Source of the DNA: JAHRAW01 sp965212085
Lineage (GTDB): Bacteria > Pseudomonadota > Gammaproteobacteria > Arenicellales > Poriferihabitantaceae
Direction of reading: 5' to 3'
Length of the DNA: 64,000 nt
NCBI GenBank assembly: GCA_965212085.1
Contig: OZ243042.1
Coordinates: forward strand, 1,302,001-1,366,000
Shown here: positions 41,991 through 53,400 of the stretch, one piece after another
How the letters are laid out: the number at the start of each line of letters is the position of its first letter
How positions within the stretch are numbered: position 1 is the stretch's first letter
The notes under the pieces: generated by a model
The model's input: the letters and a program-made list of their open reading frames with translations, nothing else
Database searches by the model: none
What the model was told of the DNA's origin: nothing
Position numbers and translations under genes: made by a program

Positions 41991-44141
41991 CTAGAACCTG
42001 CCGTAATAACCCTCTTTCAGCGCGTCGAACAGGTTGGCGGCGGTGTGGGTTTCGCCGTCGTATTCAATTTCTTCGTTGCCCCTGGCCTCGATGGTTTCGC
42101 CGTTTTCCAGCATAAACCGGTAGGTGGTGTTTTCCAGATCCGAGTCCTTGACCAGCACGCCCTGGAACACTTCCGGGTTGAAGCGAAAGGTGGTGCATCC
42201 CTTGAGCCCTTTTTCCCAGGCGTACTTGTAGATGTCCTGAAAATCCTCAAAGGCAAAATCCGTCGGCACGTTGGCGGTCTTGGAAATGGACGAGTCAATC
42301 CACTTCTGCGCCGCGGCCTGGACGTCGACGTGTTGCTTCGGGGTGATGTCATCGGCGGCGGCGAAATAATCGGGCAGTTGATTGCGCCGCGCTTCGGCGG
42401 CCGGCGTCGCTTCGGGATTGACGAGGTGCCGGTAGGCGAGCAGTTCAAAAGAGTACACGTCCATTTTGTGCTTGGATTTTTTGCCCTCGCGGATCACGTT
42501 GCGGCTGTACTGGTGCGCGAACGACGGCTCAATGCCGTTGCTGACGTTGTTGCCCAGCGACAGGCTGATGGTGCCGGTCGGGGCGATGGAAGTGTGGTGG
42601 GTGTAGCGGCAGCCGTCCTCGGCGATGGCGTCCCGCAACGCCCGGGGAAACTGCTGCAGGTAGCGGCTGTAGCGGCCCATCAGCACCGCGCCCTTGACCG
42701 CATCGCCGACCTCGTAGCCGTCCGCGGCCATCTCCGGACGCCGCCCGAGCATTTCGGTGGTGACCGTGAAAGCCTGTTCAAGGACCGGCGCGCAGCCCTT
42801 CTCCTGGGCGAGTTTTATGCCGGTCTCCCAGCCCACTTCGGCCATCTCCCTGGCGACCCGTTCGGTGAACTCAAGGGACGCCGGGCCGCCGTATTTCATG
42901 CGCAGCATGGTGAGCGTTGAACCGAGCCCGAGGAAGCCCATGCCGTGGCGGCGTTTGGCGTTGATTTCGTCGCGCTGGGGGGGCAGGGGCAGCTCGTTGA
43001 CTTCCACCACGTTGTCGAGCATGCGCGAGAAAATCGCCACCACCTCGCGGTATTTTTCCCAGTCAAACCGCGCCTCGCCGGAAAACGGATTTTCCACAAA
43101 GCGCGTCAGGTTGACCGAGCCCAGCAGGCACGCGCCGTAGGGCGGCAGCGGCTGCTCCCCGCAGGGATTGGTGGCGCGGATGTGCTCGCAGAACCAGTTG
43201 TTGTTCATATCGTTGATGCGGTCAATGAGGATGAAGCCTGGTTCGGCGTAGTCGTAGGTGGATTTCATGATCACGTTCCACAGCCGCCTGGCCGCCACCG
43301 CGTTGTACACCCGGCACGCCACCTGCCCCAGGTCGTTGGTGACATAGTTGTCGTCGTGGGACCAGTTGCGCCACACGATTTCGTGGTCGCCGCTTTCAAA
43401 CTCCCCGGCGGTGGCCGGGAACGACAGTTTCCACTCGGCGTCGTCGCCCACCGCCCGCATGAACTCGTCGGTAATCAGGCACGACAGGTTGAACTGGCGC
43501 AGCCTGCCGTTGGCGCGCTTGGCGCGGATGAACTCCATGATGTCGGGATGGCTGATGTCGAAGGTGCCCATCTGCGCGCCGCGCCGCCCGCCGGCCGAGG
43601 ACACGGTGAAACACATTGAGTCGAAGATGTCCATAAACGACAGCGGGCCGGAAGTGTAGGCGCCGGCGCCGCTGACGAACGCGCCCTTGGGGCGCAGGGT
43701 GGAGAACTCGTAGCCGATGCCGCAGCCGGCTTTCAGGGTCAGGCCGGCTTCGTGCACCGAGACCAGTACGCCGTCCATGGAATCCGGGACCGTGCGCGAC
43801 ACCGTGCAGTTGATGGTGCTGGTGGCGGGCTTGTGATGGCGCGCGCCGGCGTTGGAGATGATGCGCCCGGCGGGGATGGCGCCGTTTTGCAGCGCCCAGA
43901 CAAATTTTTCGTGCCACTCGCGCTTGTTGTGCTTGCCGATTTCGACGCCGGCCAAAGCCCGGGCAACGCGCTCGTAAGTGGCGTTGATGTCCGCGTCGAG
44001 GGGCGCGCCGTCCTTGGTTTTGAGGCGGTATTTTTTATCCCAGATATCCAGGGAAGCGGGTTGCAGTTCCAGGGGTTCGGTGGGGTTGTCCCGGGGCTTG
44101 TCCGGGGTGTTTTGAGTGGCGACGGCGCCGACCGGTTTCAT
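41991..44141 (-). CDS. nrdJa: Adenosylcobalamin-dependent ribonucleotide reductase NrdJa
   Basis: A 716-residue catalytic subunit that makes deoxyribonucleotides using B12 without oxygen dependence. Landmarks are INCTVSRTVPDSMDG, SAGGRRGAQMGTFDISHPD, NPCGEQPLPPYGACLLGSVNL (active-site cysteine region), MGFLGLGSTLTM and SIAPTGTISL. It lacks the C-terminal cysteines, supplied by NrdJb. Paired NrdR-like boxes lie 120-170 bp upstream. Like the corrinoid enzymes at the right end of the window, it makes this organism B12-dependent. Confidence 0.96.
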   Translation of the reverse strand: MKPVGAVATQNTPDKPRDNPTEPLELQPASLDIWDKKYRLKTKDGAPLDADINATYERVARALAGVEIGKHNKREWHEKFVWALQNGAIPAGRIISNAGARHHKPATSTINCTVSRTVPDSMDGVLVSVHEAGLTLKAGCGIGYEFSTLRPKGAFVSGAGAYTSGPLSFMDIFDSMCFTVSSAGGRRGAQMGTFDISHPDIMEFIRAKRANGRLRQFNLSCLITDEFMRAVGDDAEWKLSFPATAGEFESGDHEIVWRNWSHDDNYVTNDLGQVACRVYNAVAARRLWNVIMKSTYDYAEPGFILIDRINDMNNNWFCEHIRATNPCGEQPLPPYGACLLGSVNLTRFVENPFSGEARFDWEKYREVVAIFSRMLDNVVEVNELPLPPQRDEINAKRRHGMGFLGLGSTLTMLRMKYGGPASLEFTERVAREMAEVGWETGIKLAQEKGCAPVLEQAFTVTTEMLGRRPEMAADGYEVGDAVKGAVLMGRYSRYLQQFPRALRDAIAEDGCRYTHHTSIAPTGTISLSLGNNVSNGIEPSFAHQYSRNVIREGKKSKHKMDVYSFELLAYRHLVNPEATPAAEARRNQLPDYFAAADDITPKQHVDVQAAAQKWIDSSISKTANVPTDFAFEDFQDIYKYAWEKGLKGCTTFRFNPEVFQGVLVKDSDLENTTYRFMLENGETIEARGNEEIEYDGETHTAANLFDALKEGYYGRF

Positions 44142-44263
44142 GCTTTTTATTCCTCACGCTTGACGGATTCAAATAACCTGCCCTCCGTGGTCAAAAACTA
44201 GAAACTCCATGACGTTTTACCGCCAAATCAATGTTTTGGCCATAAAAACCTTCACCCCGGCCA

Positions 44264-44309
44264 ACTACCAGATGTAGTGGCGAAACTGGGATGCTATACC
44301 AAGATGTGG
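44264..44309 (-). promoter_or_regulatory. Candidate paired NrdR boxes upstream of nrdJa
   Basis: ACTACCAGATGTAGTG (44264-44279) is a 16-bp near-palindrome resembling the NrdR consensus, and a weaker relative, GCTATACCAAGATGTG, starts at 44293, about three helical turns away. NrdR represses ribonucleotide reductase operons from such pairs. The rest of 44142-44442 shows no gene or riboswitch. Confidence 0.4.
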
Positions 44310-44442
44310 GCCTCGTCAAAGAGTTTTTCGTTTTTTTTCTTCCGTGCAATCTTTTCAAGCAGTTACAAACCGGGGCCGCCGTTGCCGGGTGCGGCGGGGG
44401 CAAAAAACCCGTCCGCGCGCGCCCGAATAGCCCGGAATCCAC

Positions 44443-45495
44443 TCACCGCAGCACCGCCAAAACCATCTCCGGGCGCAGCCCCTTGAGGCAGTGCAGATGA
44501 CCCAGCGGACATTCCCGCCGGAAGCAGGGGCTACATTCGAGGCCGAGGCTGAGGCGGTCGCATGTATCGGTCAGCGGCGGGGTAAAGGCGTCGCTGGAGG
44601 AGCCATAAATGGCCACCACGTGGCAGCCGACGGCGGCGGCGATATGCATCAACCCGGAGTCGTTGGTGACCGCGTATTTGGCCAGCGACATCAGGTCCGC
44701 GACCTCGCCGAGGGTGGTGCGCCCGCTCAGATCGGCGCAGCGCCCTTCGCAAAGCCGGTTGATGCGCGCGGCGATTTCCCGGTCCTTGTGGGAGCCGAAC
44801 AGCCACACCCGCCGGCCCCGCTGCAGTTGCCGGTTGGCGACCTCGGCGAAATACGCCGCCGGCCAGCGCTTGGCCGGCCCGTACTCGGCACCGGGGCAGA
44901 GCGCCACAACCGGTTCATCAGTCTTGAGTTCAAAGCGCGCCACGGCCTCGGCCACCCGCGCGCGCTCCACCACCAGCGCCGGGTGGGGCACGTCCACGGG
45001 CGCCGGCGATGATTTCGGCAGGCCCAGGGCCACGAAGCGCTGGGCGTTCATGGGCAGCACCCGGCGGTCGAGGGCGCGGATATCGTTGAGCAGCCCGCGG
45101 CGCTGTTCGCCGAGGTAGCCGGTGCGCCGCGGGATTTTGGCGAACCACGGCACCAGCGCCGACTTGAATGAACCGGGCAGCACGATGGCGCGCGCGAAGC
45201 CCGGGCGTCTGAGTTCGCGGCCCAGGCGGTGGCGGACTCCCAGCCCGAGTACGCCGTGGCCCACGGGCATATCAACGGTATCGGCGACTTCGGGCATGCG
45301 CGCCAGGATCGGCAGGCTCCAGGGCGGCGCCAGCACTGTAATCTCGACGCCGGGCTCGGCCTGCCGGAGCGCCTTGAACAGGCTTTGGGCCATAACCATA
45401 TCGCCGACCCAGGACGGCCCCACCACCAGGACTTTGCTCACCGGAGGATTACATGCGGCGGCCATCCGGCCGGGGTCAGTGGGACCCACCGCCAC
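44443..45495 (-). CDS. waaF: ADP-heptose:LPS heptosyltransferase II
   Basis: A 350-residue GT9 enzyme adding the second heptose to the lipopolysaccharide inner core. VLVVGPSWVGDMVMAQSLF, PGAEYGPAKRWP, TNDSGLMHIAAAVGCHVVAIYG and CSPCFRRECPLGHLHCL are hallmark segments. The N-terminal 20 residues overlap the preceding gene, so ATG 45465 (MAAACNP) or GTG codons near PVSKVLVVGPSW may be the true start. It follows ilvE and a zinc-finger gene, a gene order found in pseudomonads. Confidence 0.94.
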   Translation of the reverse strand: MAVGPTDPGRMAAACNPPVSKVLVVGPSWVGDMVMAQSLFKALRQAEPGVEITVLAPPWSLPILARMPEVADTVDMPVGHGVLGLGVRHRLGRELRRPGFARAIVLPGSFKSALVPWFAKIPRRTGYLGEQRRGLLNDIRALDRRVLPMNAQRFVALGLPKSSPAPVDVPHPALVVERARVAEAVARFELKTDEPVVALCPGAEYGPAKRWPAAYFAEVANRQLQRGRRVWLFGSHKDREIAARINRLCEGRCADLSGRTTLGEVADLMSLAKYAVTNDSGLMHIAAAVGCHVVAIYGSSSDAFTPPLTDTCDRLSLGLECSPCFRRECPLGHLHCLKGLRPEMVLAVLR

Positions 45496-45730
45496 CCGCC
45501 GCGCCGCTGAGGATATAGCGCGTGCCGCAGTAGGGGCAGGTTTGTTCGGCTTCGTTTTCGATGGGCAGATAGACCCTGGGGTGGGAATCCCAGAGGCGCT
45601 TGCCGGGCATGGGGCAGTGCAACGGCAGGTCGGCGGCGGTTACGGTCACCTGCCGCCGGGCGTTGGGCTGGTCGCGGTCGTTGCGATCATCGCGGTCGTT
45701 GCGATCGTTGTTGCGGTCGGTTTCAGACAT
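45476..45730 (-). CDS. CHCC-type zinc-finger protein
   Basis: An 84-residue protein. The C-terminal half has HCPMPGKRLWDSHPRVYLPI followed by TCPYCGTRYIL, the conserved spacing of zf-CHCC small proteins between ilvE and waaF in gammaproteobacteria. The N-terminal half is an Asn/Asp/Arg-rich low-complexity repeat (RNDR units). It overlaps ilvE by 8 bp and waaF by 20 bp. Confidence 0.85.
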   Translation of the reverse strand: MSETDRNNDRNDRDDRNDRDQPNARRQVTVTAADLPLHCPMPGKRLWDSHPRVYLPIENEAEQTCPYCGTRYILSGAAGGGGSH

Positions 45731-46643
45731 AACTCAGCCACTCCCGGTGTTCCGGTATGCGGTCGTACACCGCGTCGAAATACCTGCTTTGGATTTTTTC
45801 GGTGACCGGGCCGCGCCCGCCGGCGCCGATGCGGCGGTTGTCGAGTTCGCGGATCGGCGTAACCTCGGCGGCGGTGCCGGTGAAAAACGCTTCGTCGCAG
45901 ATGTAGACCTCGTCCCGGGTGATGCGTTTTTCCACCAGCGGCAGCCCCTCGTCCTCGATCAGCCGCACCACCGTGTTGCGGGTGATGCCGTCCAGGGCCG
46001 AGGTCAGGTCCGGGGTGTAGACCACGCCGTCGCGGACGATGAACAGGTTCTCGCCGGTACCTTCCATGACAAAGCCGTCGGTGTCAAGCAGCAGCGCTTC
46101 GTCGTAGCCGGTGTCCACCGCCTCTTGCAGGGCGAGGATGGAGTTGATGTAGTGGCCGTTGGCCTTGGCGCGGCACATGCTGACGTTGACGTGATGGCGG
46201 GCGTAGGAGGAGACGCGCACGCGGATGCCGTTCCGCATGTTCTCCTCGCCGAGGTAGGCGCCCCATTCCCAGGCGGCGATGGTCACGTGCACGCTCAGGT
46301 TGTCGGCGCGGATGCCCATGCCCTCGGAGCCGTAGAACGCCATGGGCCGAATATACGCCGAGGCCAGGTTGTTGTCTTTGACCACTTGCCGCTGCGCCTC
46401 CATAAGGGCGCCGGCGTCCCAGGGGATTTTCATGTTGAGGATGTGCGCCGAACGGAACAGGCGGTCGGTGTGATCGCGCAGGCGAAAAATCGCCGTCCCG
46501 CGCTCGGTCTGATAGGCGCGCACGCCCTCAAACACCCCCAGGCCGTAGTGCAGGGTATGGGTCAACACGTGCACCCGCGCTTCCCGCCAGGGAACCAGTT
46601 CCCCGTCAAGCCAGATCACGCCATCACGATCGCTGAACGACAT
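45723..46643 (-). CDS. ilvE: Branched-chain amino acid aminotransferase
   Basis: A 306-residue class IV PLP enzyme that interconverts Val/Leu/Ile and their 2-oxo acids. THTLHYGLGVFEGVRAY, RPMAFYGSEGMG, CRAKANGHYINSILA (Schiff-base Lys) and GTGENLFIVRDGV are diagnostic. ATG 46643 is chosen because GAGGAG lies 8 bp upstream. First gene of the ilvE / zinc finger / waaF unit. Confidence 0.96.
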   Translation of the reverse strand: MSFSDRDGVIWLDGELVPWREARVHVLTHTLHYGLGVFEGVRAYQTERGTAIFRLRDHTDRLFRSAHILNMKIPWDAGALMEAQRQVVKDNNLASAYIRPMAFYGSEGMGIRADNLSVHVTIAAWEWGAYLGEENMRNGIRVRVSSYARHHVNVSMCRAKANGHYINSILALQEAVDTGYDEALLLDTDGFVMEGTGENLFIVRDGVVYTPDLTSALDGITRNTVVRLIEDEGLPLVEKRITRDEVYICDEAFFTGTAAEVTPIRELDNRRIGAGGRGPVTEKIQSRYFDAVYDRIPEHREWLSYV

Positions 46644-46749
46644 TTTGTTTGACTCCTCGTTGGGTTTCACATCGGCGGCATTGTACCAAAAGTCTCAAGA
46701 CTGTGTATAATGAACGGGCCGGCGTGGCATTGGGTAACGCGACGCGGTA

Positions 46750-47167
46750 CTTCGGCGGGCGAATTCGCGCTTGCCATTATCAACACCAAGGGTAAAAACA
46801 CGAAGGCCCGCAAGGCGCGCCCCGCGTCATGTCCATTGCGCTTTCCGGCAGGGATAACAAAGGCAAGCCCTGGACGCTGGCAATGGAATTTCGCTATTCC
46901 AACCCGGAGACCTTGTATGCGAAGCCCGTTCGGGAGGCTCTTAAACGGCTTTCTTCTCTGGACATCACCCGATCTGAAGAAGAAATAATCCTTTATGTAG
47001 AAGGCGACAGTGACTTTTCTATCCTTCACGCATGGGCGAAAGTTCTTGACGGCACCGGGGTAAAGAAAAAGGAGTATTACCAAATCGCCGAACAGATGAA
47101 ACCGGAAGAAATGCATGATGATGTCAGGGAAATGCTGGACACCCTGGTAAATCATTTTGGTATCTGA
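46750..47167 (+). pseudogene. Remnant of AAA-ATPase/TOPRIM (OLD-like) gene
   Basis: A frame of about 112 residues (best part from 46829). The first half (FRYSNPETLYAKPVREAL) looks like an internal piece of an OLD-type AAA ATPase. It then jumps to IILYVEGDSDFSILHAWAKVL, the opening of a TOPRIM nuclease domain with its catalytic Glu. Several hundred intervening residues and the rest of the nuclease are missing, so this is probably an internal-deletion relic of a defence-type protein. Confidence 0.45.
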
Positions 47168-47236
47168 CTGTATAGATTCACTATTTCACTGACAAAACAG
47201 GCATGACCAGCACCCGCCCGGCGGGTGGCAACAACC

Positions 47237-47404
47237 TCAGACCGTTTCCTTGTTGGTACGCCGCTCCTCCCTGGGAGGAACGCCGAAGCGTTCGCGGTAG
47301 CACTTGCTGAAGTGGGGGGTGGAGACGAAACCGCTGGCGCAGGCGATGTCAACGATGGGTAGGCTGGTTTGCAGCAATAACTGGCGGGCGTGCATCAGGT
47401 GCCC
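47237..47404 (-). pseudogene. Truncated 3' copy of a GlxA-family regulator gene
   Basis: The reverse strand encodes LMHARQLLLQTSLPIVD and GFVSTPHFSKCYRERFGVPP, the last AraC helix-turn-helix of the regulator, then a divergent tail and stop at 47237. Over about 140 bp it is roughly 95% identical to the 3' end of the gene at 56174-57208 in the same orientation. Everything upstream of 47404 is lost. Confidence 0.85.
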
Positions 47405-47432
47405 GCGCAATTTTGCTCCCGGTAACTCAGTC

Positions 47433-47464
47433 GATCCTGGCCCCGATTTTGCGGGGGCAGGATC
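47433..47464. terminator. Hairpin downstream of the giant autotransporter gene
   Basis: GATCCTGGCCCCG and CGGGGGCAGGATC are inverted arms around a short AT loop, 25 bp past the stop of the giant gene. There is no clear T-run on either side, so termination is only likely. Confidence 0.4.
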
Positions 47465-47488
47465 GCAGGAATCCGGGTAGCCGAATGA

Positions 47489-50400
47489 TTAAAAGCGGAA
47501 CGAGCCGATTAAGCGGACACTATGCTCCGTGGCCCCCCACTCACTGGATAATTCCAGGCGCAGGCCGGACGGCATATTCCAGCCCCGATCCTTCAACACC
47601 CCTGTCAAATCCAGCCCGATTCGCTGGCTGCTCCCCTTCTCATCCCACTCGGGCTCCAGCGTCAACGCCAATCCCCGACCCGGTGCGCCCGGGTCGAACC
47701 GCACCGCCAAACCCGCGCTCTGTTCCTCATAGTCCTGGTCCTTGTGATCCAAAAGATAACGGCTCCAGGCCCGCACATCCCAGCCGGTTCGAGAATTGAC
47801 GTAATGCACGTCCAATACCACGTCCGCCCCGGCACCGCTCTCGGCATCGCCGTCGTCCCGGCGCAGCCCCAATTCCAGGCCCGGCGTCAAGCGCGCATCG
47901 CCCGATACCTCTCCCGAAAAACGACCCGCCAACGCCACCCGAAACCGTCGGGCATTCGCCTCCACCGCCTGCAGACGCCGTGCGTTTGCATCGTCCGCTT
48001 CAATCTCCATCGCAAAGGCGTTCGCCTTCAATGCCAGGTCCAACCATTGCGGCGAGTCCAATTGGTATCGTGCGCCTACTGCCGCCATCTTCATCGCAAT
48101 ATCCGTTTCCGTCTCCTCATCCGTGCCTTTCTCCTTCAAGCGTACCTCCCCGCGCCCGTAGCCCAGCAGTCCCCAGACATCCAACGCCTCCGAAACTGCC
48201 CGGCGCATGTAGGGGTACACGGTCGTGAGATCCGCCTTCAGACCGTTCTCGTCACCGGCTCCGGCTCCGCCTTCGAATTTCCAACCTCCCCGGCCTTCGC
48301 TGTGGGTCAGCGCAATACCGGCCCGGCTGTGCTGCGCCATGCGTTCTATGCCGAAGGTGGTGGAAGTTACTTCGCCGTCCAATTTCAGGTTATCGTCCCT
48401 GCCGTCGAAACTGGTTTCTCCACCCCGGCCCCATAACACTATGTTCCCGCCACCGGCGGCGTTCCCGCTCTCATTCAGACTGATCTGGAAGGCGCTGCGC
48501 GACAGTAGTTCCCGCCCTGACATTGTCTCGGAGTCAACGTCGTTCGGTTCGGTCCGATCATCCGGGGTTCCGGTGTTGTTGCTTTGGACGTCAGCCACTG
48601 CGGGGGGCTCAAGACTCATGCGGTGCCCGCCAATAACCACATATGATGCGCTCGTCTGCACTGATGATGCTCCCGTCATCCGCTCGCTGATTCCTTCTTC
48701 TATGTCGCCCGCCGCCGTTCGTCCGAAACGCGCCAACCAACCCTTCAACGCATCGCTGCGCGGCACCGCATCGGCGCTCTGCACCAACACCATCACCGTT
48801 GCTTCGTTGCTGTGATTTCCTCCATCGTCGATCACCTGATAGGTGAAACGGTCGTTCCCCGCCCGGTTGCCGTTATGGGTGTAACTGAAAGTGCCGTCTT
48901 CGTTCAGTGTCAGTTCACCGTAGACCGGGGGGGTCATCATGCTGGCGGTTAAAGCGCCCCGCGCCGTGTCCACGTCCCTGTCGTTGTCCAACACACTCAT
49001 CGCACCGTTCATCAGCGTCGTCATCGTCTCGCCTTCGGTCACCATGATCCCGTCATCCATTGCCATCGGCGGGTCGTTTGCTCCCGTTACCATGACCGTA
49101 ACCGGAACATTTGCAGCAAGGCCGCCTGCCGTGGCGGTTACAGTAAGGGCGTATTCCGGCGGACCGCCCGCCTTTTCAAAGTTTTCACCGGCCCCCACGT
49201 AAACAATCGCGCCGCTGTCCCGGTGAATGCTGAAGCGGGCCGTGTCGCCGGCAGTGATGCGGTAGGCGATCTCGTCATCCTCCGGGTCGGAAGCAATCAC
49301 CGTGCCCACGGGGACCGGCGTAGTACGGCCGTCTTGATTTTCCGTCAGATGGAAAACGTAGGGAGCGCCGACAAACGCAGGCGCGTCGTTGGCCGGCGTC
49401 ACCGTGATGCGCACCGTTGCCGGGGCACTGTCCGCGGTGCCGTCGTTCACGCGGTAGGTGAAACGGTCACTCGTGGTCTCGCCGCCGTCGTGGGCGTAGG
49501 TGAAGGTGCCGTCCGGGTTCAAGGACAGTATGCCGTTGACCGGGCCGGTTACCCTGCTTACGGTCAAAGCGCTTGAGGCCGTATCCACGTCGCTGTCATT
49601 GGCCCGCACGCTCGTGGTGCGACCGTCCGCCAAAGTCGTGGCCGTGCCGTCCTCGGCGACGGTTATATCATCATCAACCGCCAGCGGCGCGTCGTTCACG
49701 CCGGTCACCGTGATGCGTATCATGCCGTCGGCCACGCCGCCACGACTATCGGAGATTTGACAGGTGGCCGTCACGTCGCGGCGCGCGGTTTGCGCGAGGT
49801 CTTCGAATGCGCCGTTCGGGTCGAAAGTGAGTCTGCCGTCCGCATTGCGGGTGAGCGTTCCACCGCCCGTTACCGCAACCGGAACGCCGACGGCCGCTGC
49901 CGCGCCGTTGATAGCGGTGACGGACAATGCGTCATCTTCCGCGTCCGTGTCGTTAGCGAGCACGTCAACCGGCATCGGCGTGTCTTCATCGGTGTTGATG
50001 GTATCGGCCACCGCCACCGGCGCCTCGTTCCTTTCCGTCACCGTGACCGTCACCGGTGCCATGGCGCTTTGACCGTTGGCCGTGGCGGTTATGGTGAGGT
50101 CGTAGGCCGGCGGCCCGCCCAACGCCTCGAAATCCTCGCCGGCGCCCGTGTAACGAATCATGCCGCTGTTCTCATTAATATCGAAGCGGCTCGTGTTACC
50201 GGCGGTGATGCCGTAGGTAATCTGATCCTCCGGGTCGGTGGCGGTCACCGTGCCCAAGACAACCGGCGTCGTGCGGCCGTCTTGATGCTCCGCTATCTCA
50301 AAGGCGTAGGAATCCGGATCAAACACCGGTGGCTCGTTTTCGTTGATCACCGTGACCGTAACCGAAGCGGTCGCAGAGACACCGCCCGCTGTGGCGGTTA

Positions 50401-53400
50401 TGGTGAGGGCGTAACCCGGCGGCCCGCCCGTTGCCTCGAAATCCTCGCCGCCGCCTCTGTAGCTGATGATGCCACTCGCCCCGTCAATGCGGAAGCGGGT
50501 CGTGTCACCGACGGTGATGCCGTAGGTAATCTGATCCTCCGGGTCGGTGGCGGTTACCGTTCCCACGACAACCGGCGTCGTGCGGCCATCCTGATTCTCC
50601 GCCAGTTCAAAGACATGGGAACCCGGCGCAAACACCGGCCCCTCATCCACGTTGGTAATCTCAACGGTTACTTCGGTGTTAGCGGCGGCATTCTCACTGT
50701 CCGTCACTCGCACCATCAGGGTATGCGTAGCCTGCGCTTCGGCGTCCTCGCCGGCGCCCACATATGTAATGGCGCCGCTGTCCTGGTCAATGCGGAAACG
50801 CACCGTGTCGCCGGTGGTGATGGCATAACGCAATGTATCACCGGCATCCGCATCCCCGGCGGAGATTACGCCCAGCGGCATCGGCGCGGCACCGCCGTCG
50901 CGGTTTTCAGCCAGCGTGAAAGTGTAAGGGGCGTTAATAAACACCGGCGCGTCGTTCACGCCCGTCACGGTGATGGTCATCATGCTCTCTGCCGTGTCGT
51001 TCTGGTCATCCATGATCTGATAGGCCGCCGTCACCGGACGACTCTGGCCAATCCGGAGATCGTCGAACGCGCCGCGCGGGTCGAAATTGAGCGCGCCATC
51101 CATCATGAGGGTGAGCATTCCGCCGCCGGCTACGCCCACCAAATCACCGACATCCACGGTCATGCCGTTGATGGCAATGACGGACAACGGGTCATTTTCC
51201 GCATCGGTGTCGTTGGCGAGCACGTCAATGGGTAGCTGCGTGTCTTCATCGGTGCTGATGGTGTCGGCCATCGCCACCGGCGGGTCGTTCACGTCGGTCA
51301 CCGTCACCGTGACCAGAGCGGTCACCGAAGCACCGCCCGCCGTGGCGGTTACGGTGAGGCCATAGACCGGCGGCGGCGTTTCGAAATTCTCGCCGCCGCC
51401 CCTGTAAGTAATCGCGCCACTGTTTTCGTCAATACTGAAAAGACCAGTGTTGCCGGCGATGATGCCATATGCGATAGCTTCACTCTCCGGGTCGGCGGCG
51501 GTCACCGTACCCAAAGCAATCGGCGCAATGCTACCGTTCTGATTTTCAGCCAAGCCGAAAGCGTAGGGGCCGCCGATAAACTTCGGGGCCTCGTTCACGT
51601 CAGTCACCATCACCGTGACCGCAGCAGTTACAGAAATACCGCCCGCCGTGGCAGTGATGGTGAGGGCATATTCAGGCGGACCGCTTGCCGATTCAAAATC
51701 CTCACCAACGCCCGTGTAACGAATAACGCCACTCACTCCGTCAACGCGGAAGCGGGTCGTGTCGCCGGCGGTGATGCGATAAGCAATCGGGTCCTCCGGG
51801 TCGGTGACGGTCACCGTTCCCACGGCAACCGGTGTAATGTTGCCGTCCCGGTTTTCAGCCAGGCCAAAGGCATAAGGAGCGCCGACAAACCCCGGCGCCT
51901 CGTCCACATTGGTCACCGTCACCGTGACCGGAGCGGTCACCGAAGCACCGCCCGCCGTGGCGGTTACGGTGAGGTCATGGACCGGCGGCCCGTCCGGTGT
52001 CTCGAAATCTTCGCCGGCACCCGTGTAACGAATCGCGCCACTGTTTTGGTCAATGGCGAAACGGGTTGTGTCGCCGGCGGTGATGGCGTAGGTGATCCCG
52101 TCACGCTCCGGGTCGGCAGCGGTTACCGTTCCCACGGCAACCGACGTGGCGCGACCGTCGCGGTTTTCAGCCAGGTCAAAGGCATAAGGAGCGCCGATAA
52201 ACTCCGGCATCTCGTCCACATTGGTCACCGTCACCGTGACCGGAGCGGTCACCGAAACACCGCCCGCCGTGGCGGTTACGGTGAGGGCGTAGACCGGCGG
52301 CCCGTCCGGTGTCTCGAAATCTTCGCCGGTACCCGTGTAACGAATCGCGCCACTGTTTTCGTCAATGGCGAAGCGGGTTGTGTCGCCGGCGGTGATGGCG
52401 CAAATGATTGGGTCATGCTCCGGATCGGTGACCGCTACCGTTCCCACGGCAACCGGTGCAATGTTGCCGCCTCGGTTCTCAGCCAGCGTGAAAACATATG
52501 AGTCGCCGGCAAACACCGGCCCCTCATCCACGTTGGTAATCTCAACGGTTACTTCGGCGTTATCGGCGGCATTCTCACTGTCCGTCACTCGCACCATCAG
52601 GGTATGCGTAGCCTGCGCTTCGGCGTCCTCGCCGGCGCCCACATATGTAATGGCACCACTCACGGGGTTGATGGTGAACCCGCCCTGCGGGTTGCCGGTG
52701 GTGATGGCATAACGCAATATATCACCGGCATCCGGATCATCGGCGGAGATTACGCCCAGCGGCACCGGCGCGGTGCGGCCGTCGCGGTTTTCAGCCAGCG
52801 TGAAAGTGTAAGGGGCGTTAATAAACACCGGCGCGTCGTTCACGCCCGTCACGGTGATGGTCATCATGCCGTCGGCGGTTTCGCCCAAATCATCGGCAAT
52901 TCCATATGCCGCCGTCACCGGACGACTCTGGCCAATCCGGAGATCGTCGAACGCGCCGCGCGGGTCGAAATTGAGCGTGCCATCCATCGTGAGGGTGAGC
53001 ATTCCGCCGCCGGCTACGCCCACCCAATCACCGACATCCACGGTCATGCCGTTGATGGCAATGACGGACAACGGGTCATTTTCCGCATCGGTGTCGTTGG
53101 CGAGCACGTCAATGGGTAGCTGCGTGTCTTCATCGGTGCTGATGGTGTCGGCTATCGCCACCGGCGGGTCGTTCACGTCGGTCACCGTCACCGTGACCGG
53201 AGCGGTCACCGAAGCACCGCCCGCCGTGGCGGTTACGGTGAGGTCATGGACCGGCGGCCCGTCCGGTGTCTCGAAATCTTCGCCGGTACCCGTGTAACGA
53301 ATCGCGCCACTGTTTTGGTCAATGGCGAAGCGGGTTGTGTCGCCGGCGGTGATGGCGTAGGTGATCCCGTCACGCTCCGGGTCGGCGGCGGTTACCGTTC

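Noticed and set aside
44142..44442. Cobalamin riboswitch upstream of nrdJa
   Set aside because: No B12-box-like conserved sequence or matching paired regions could be found by eye.
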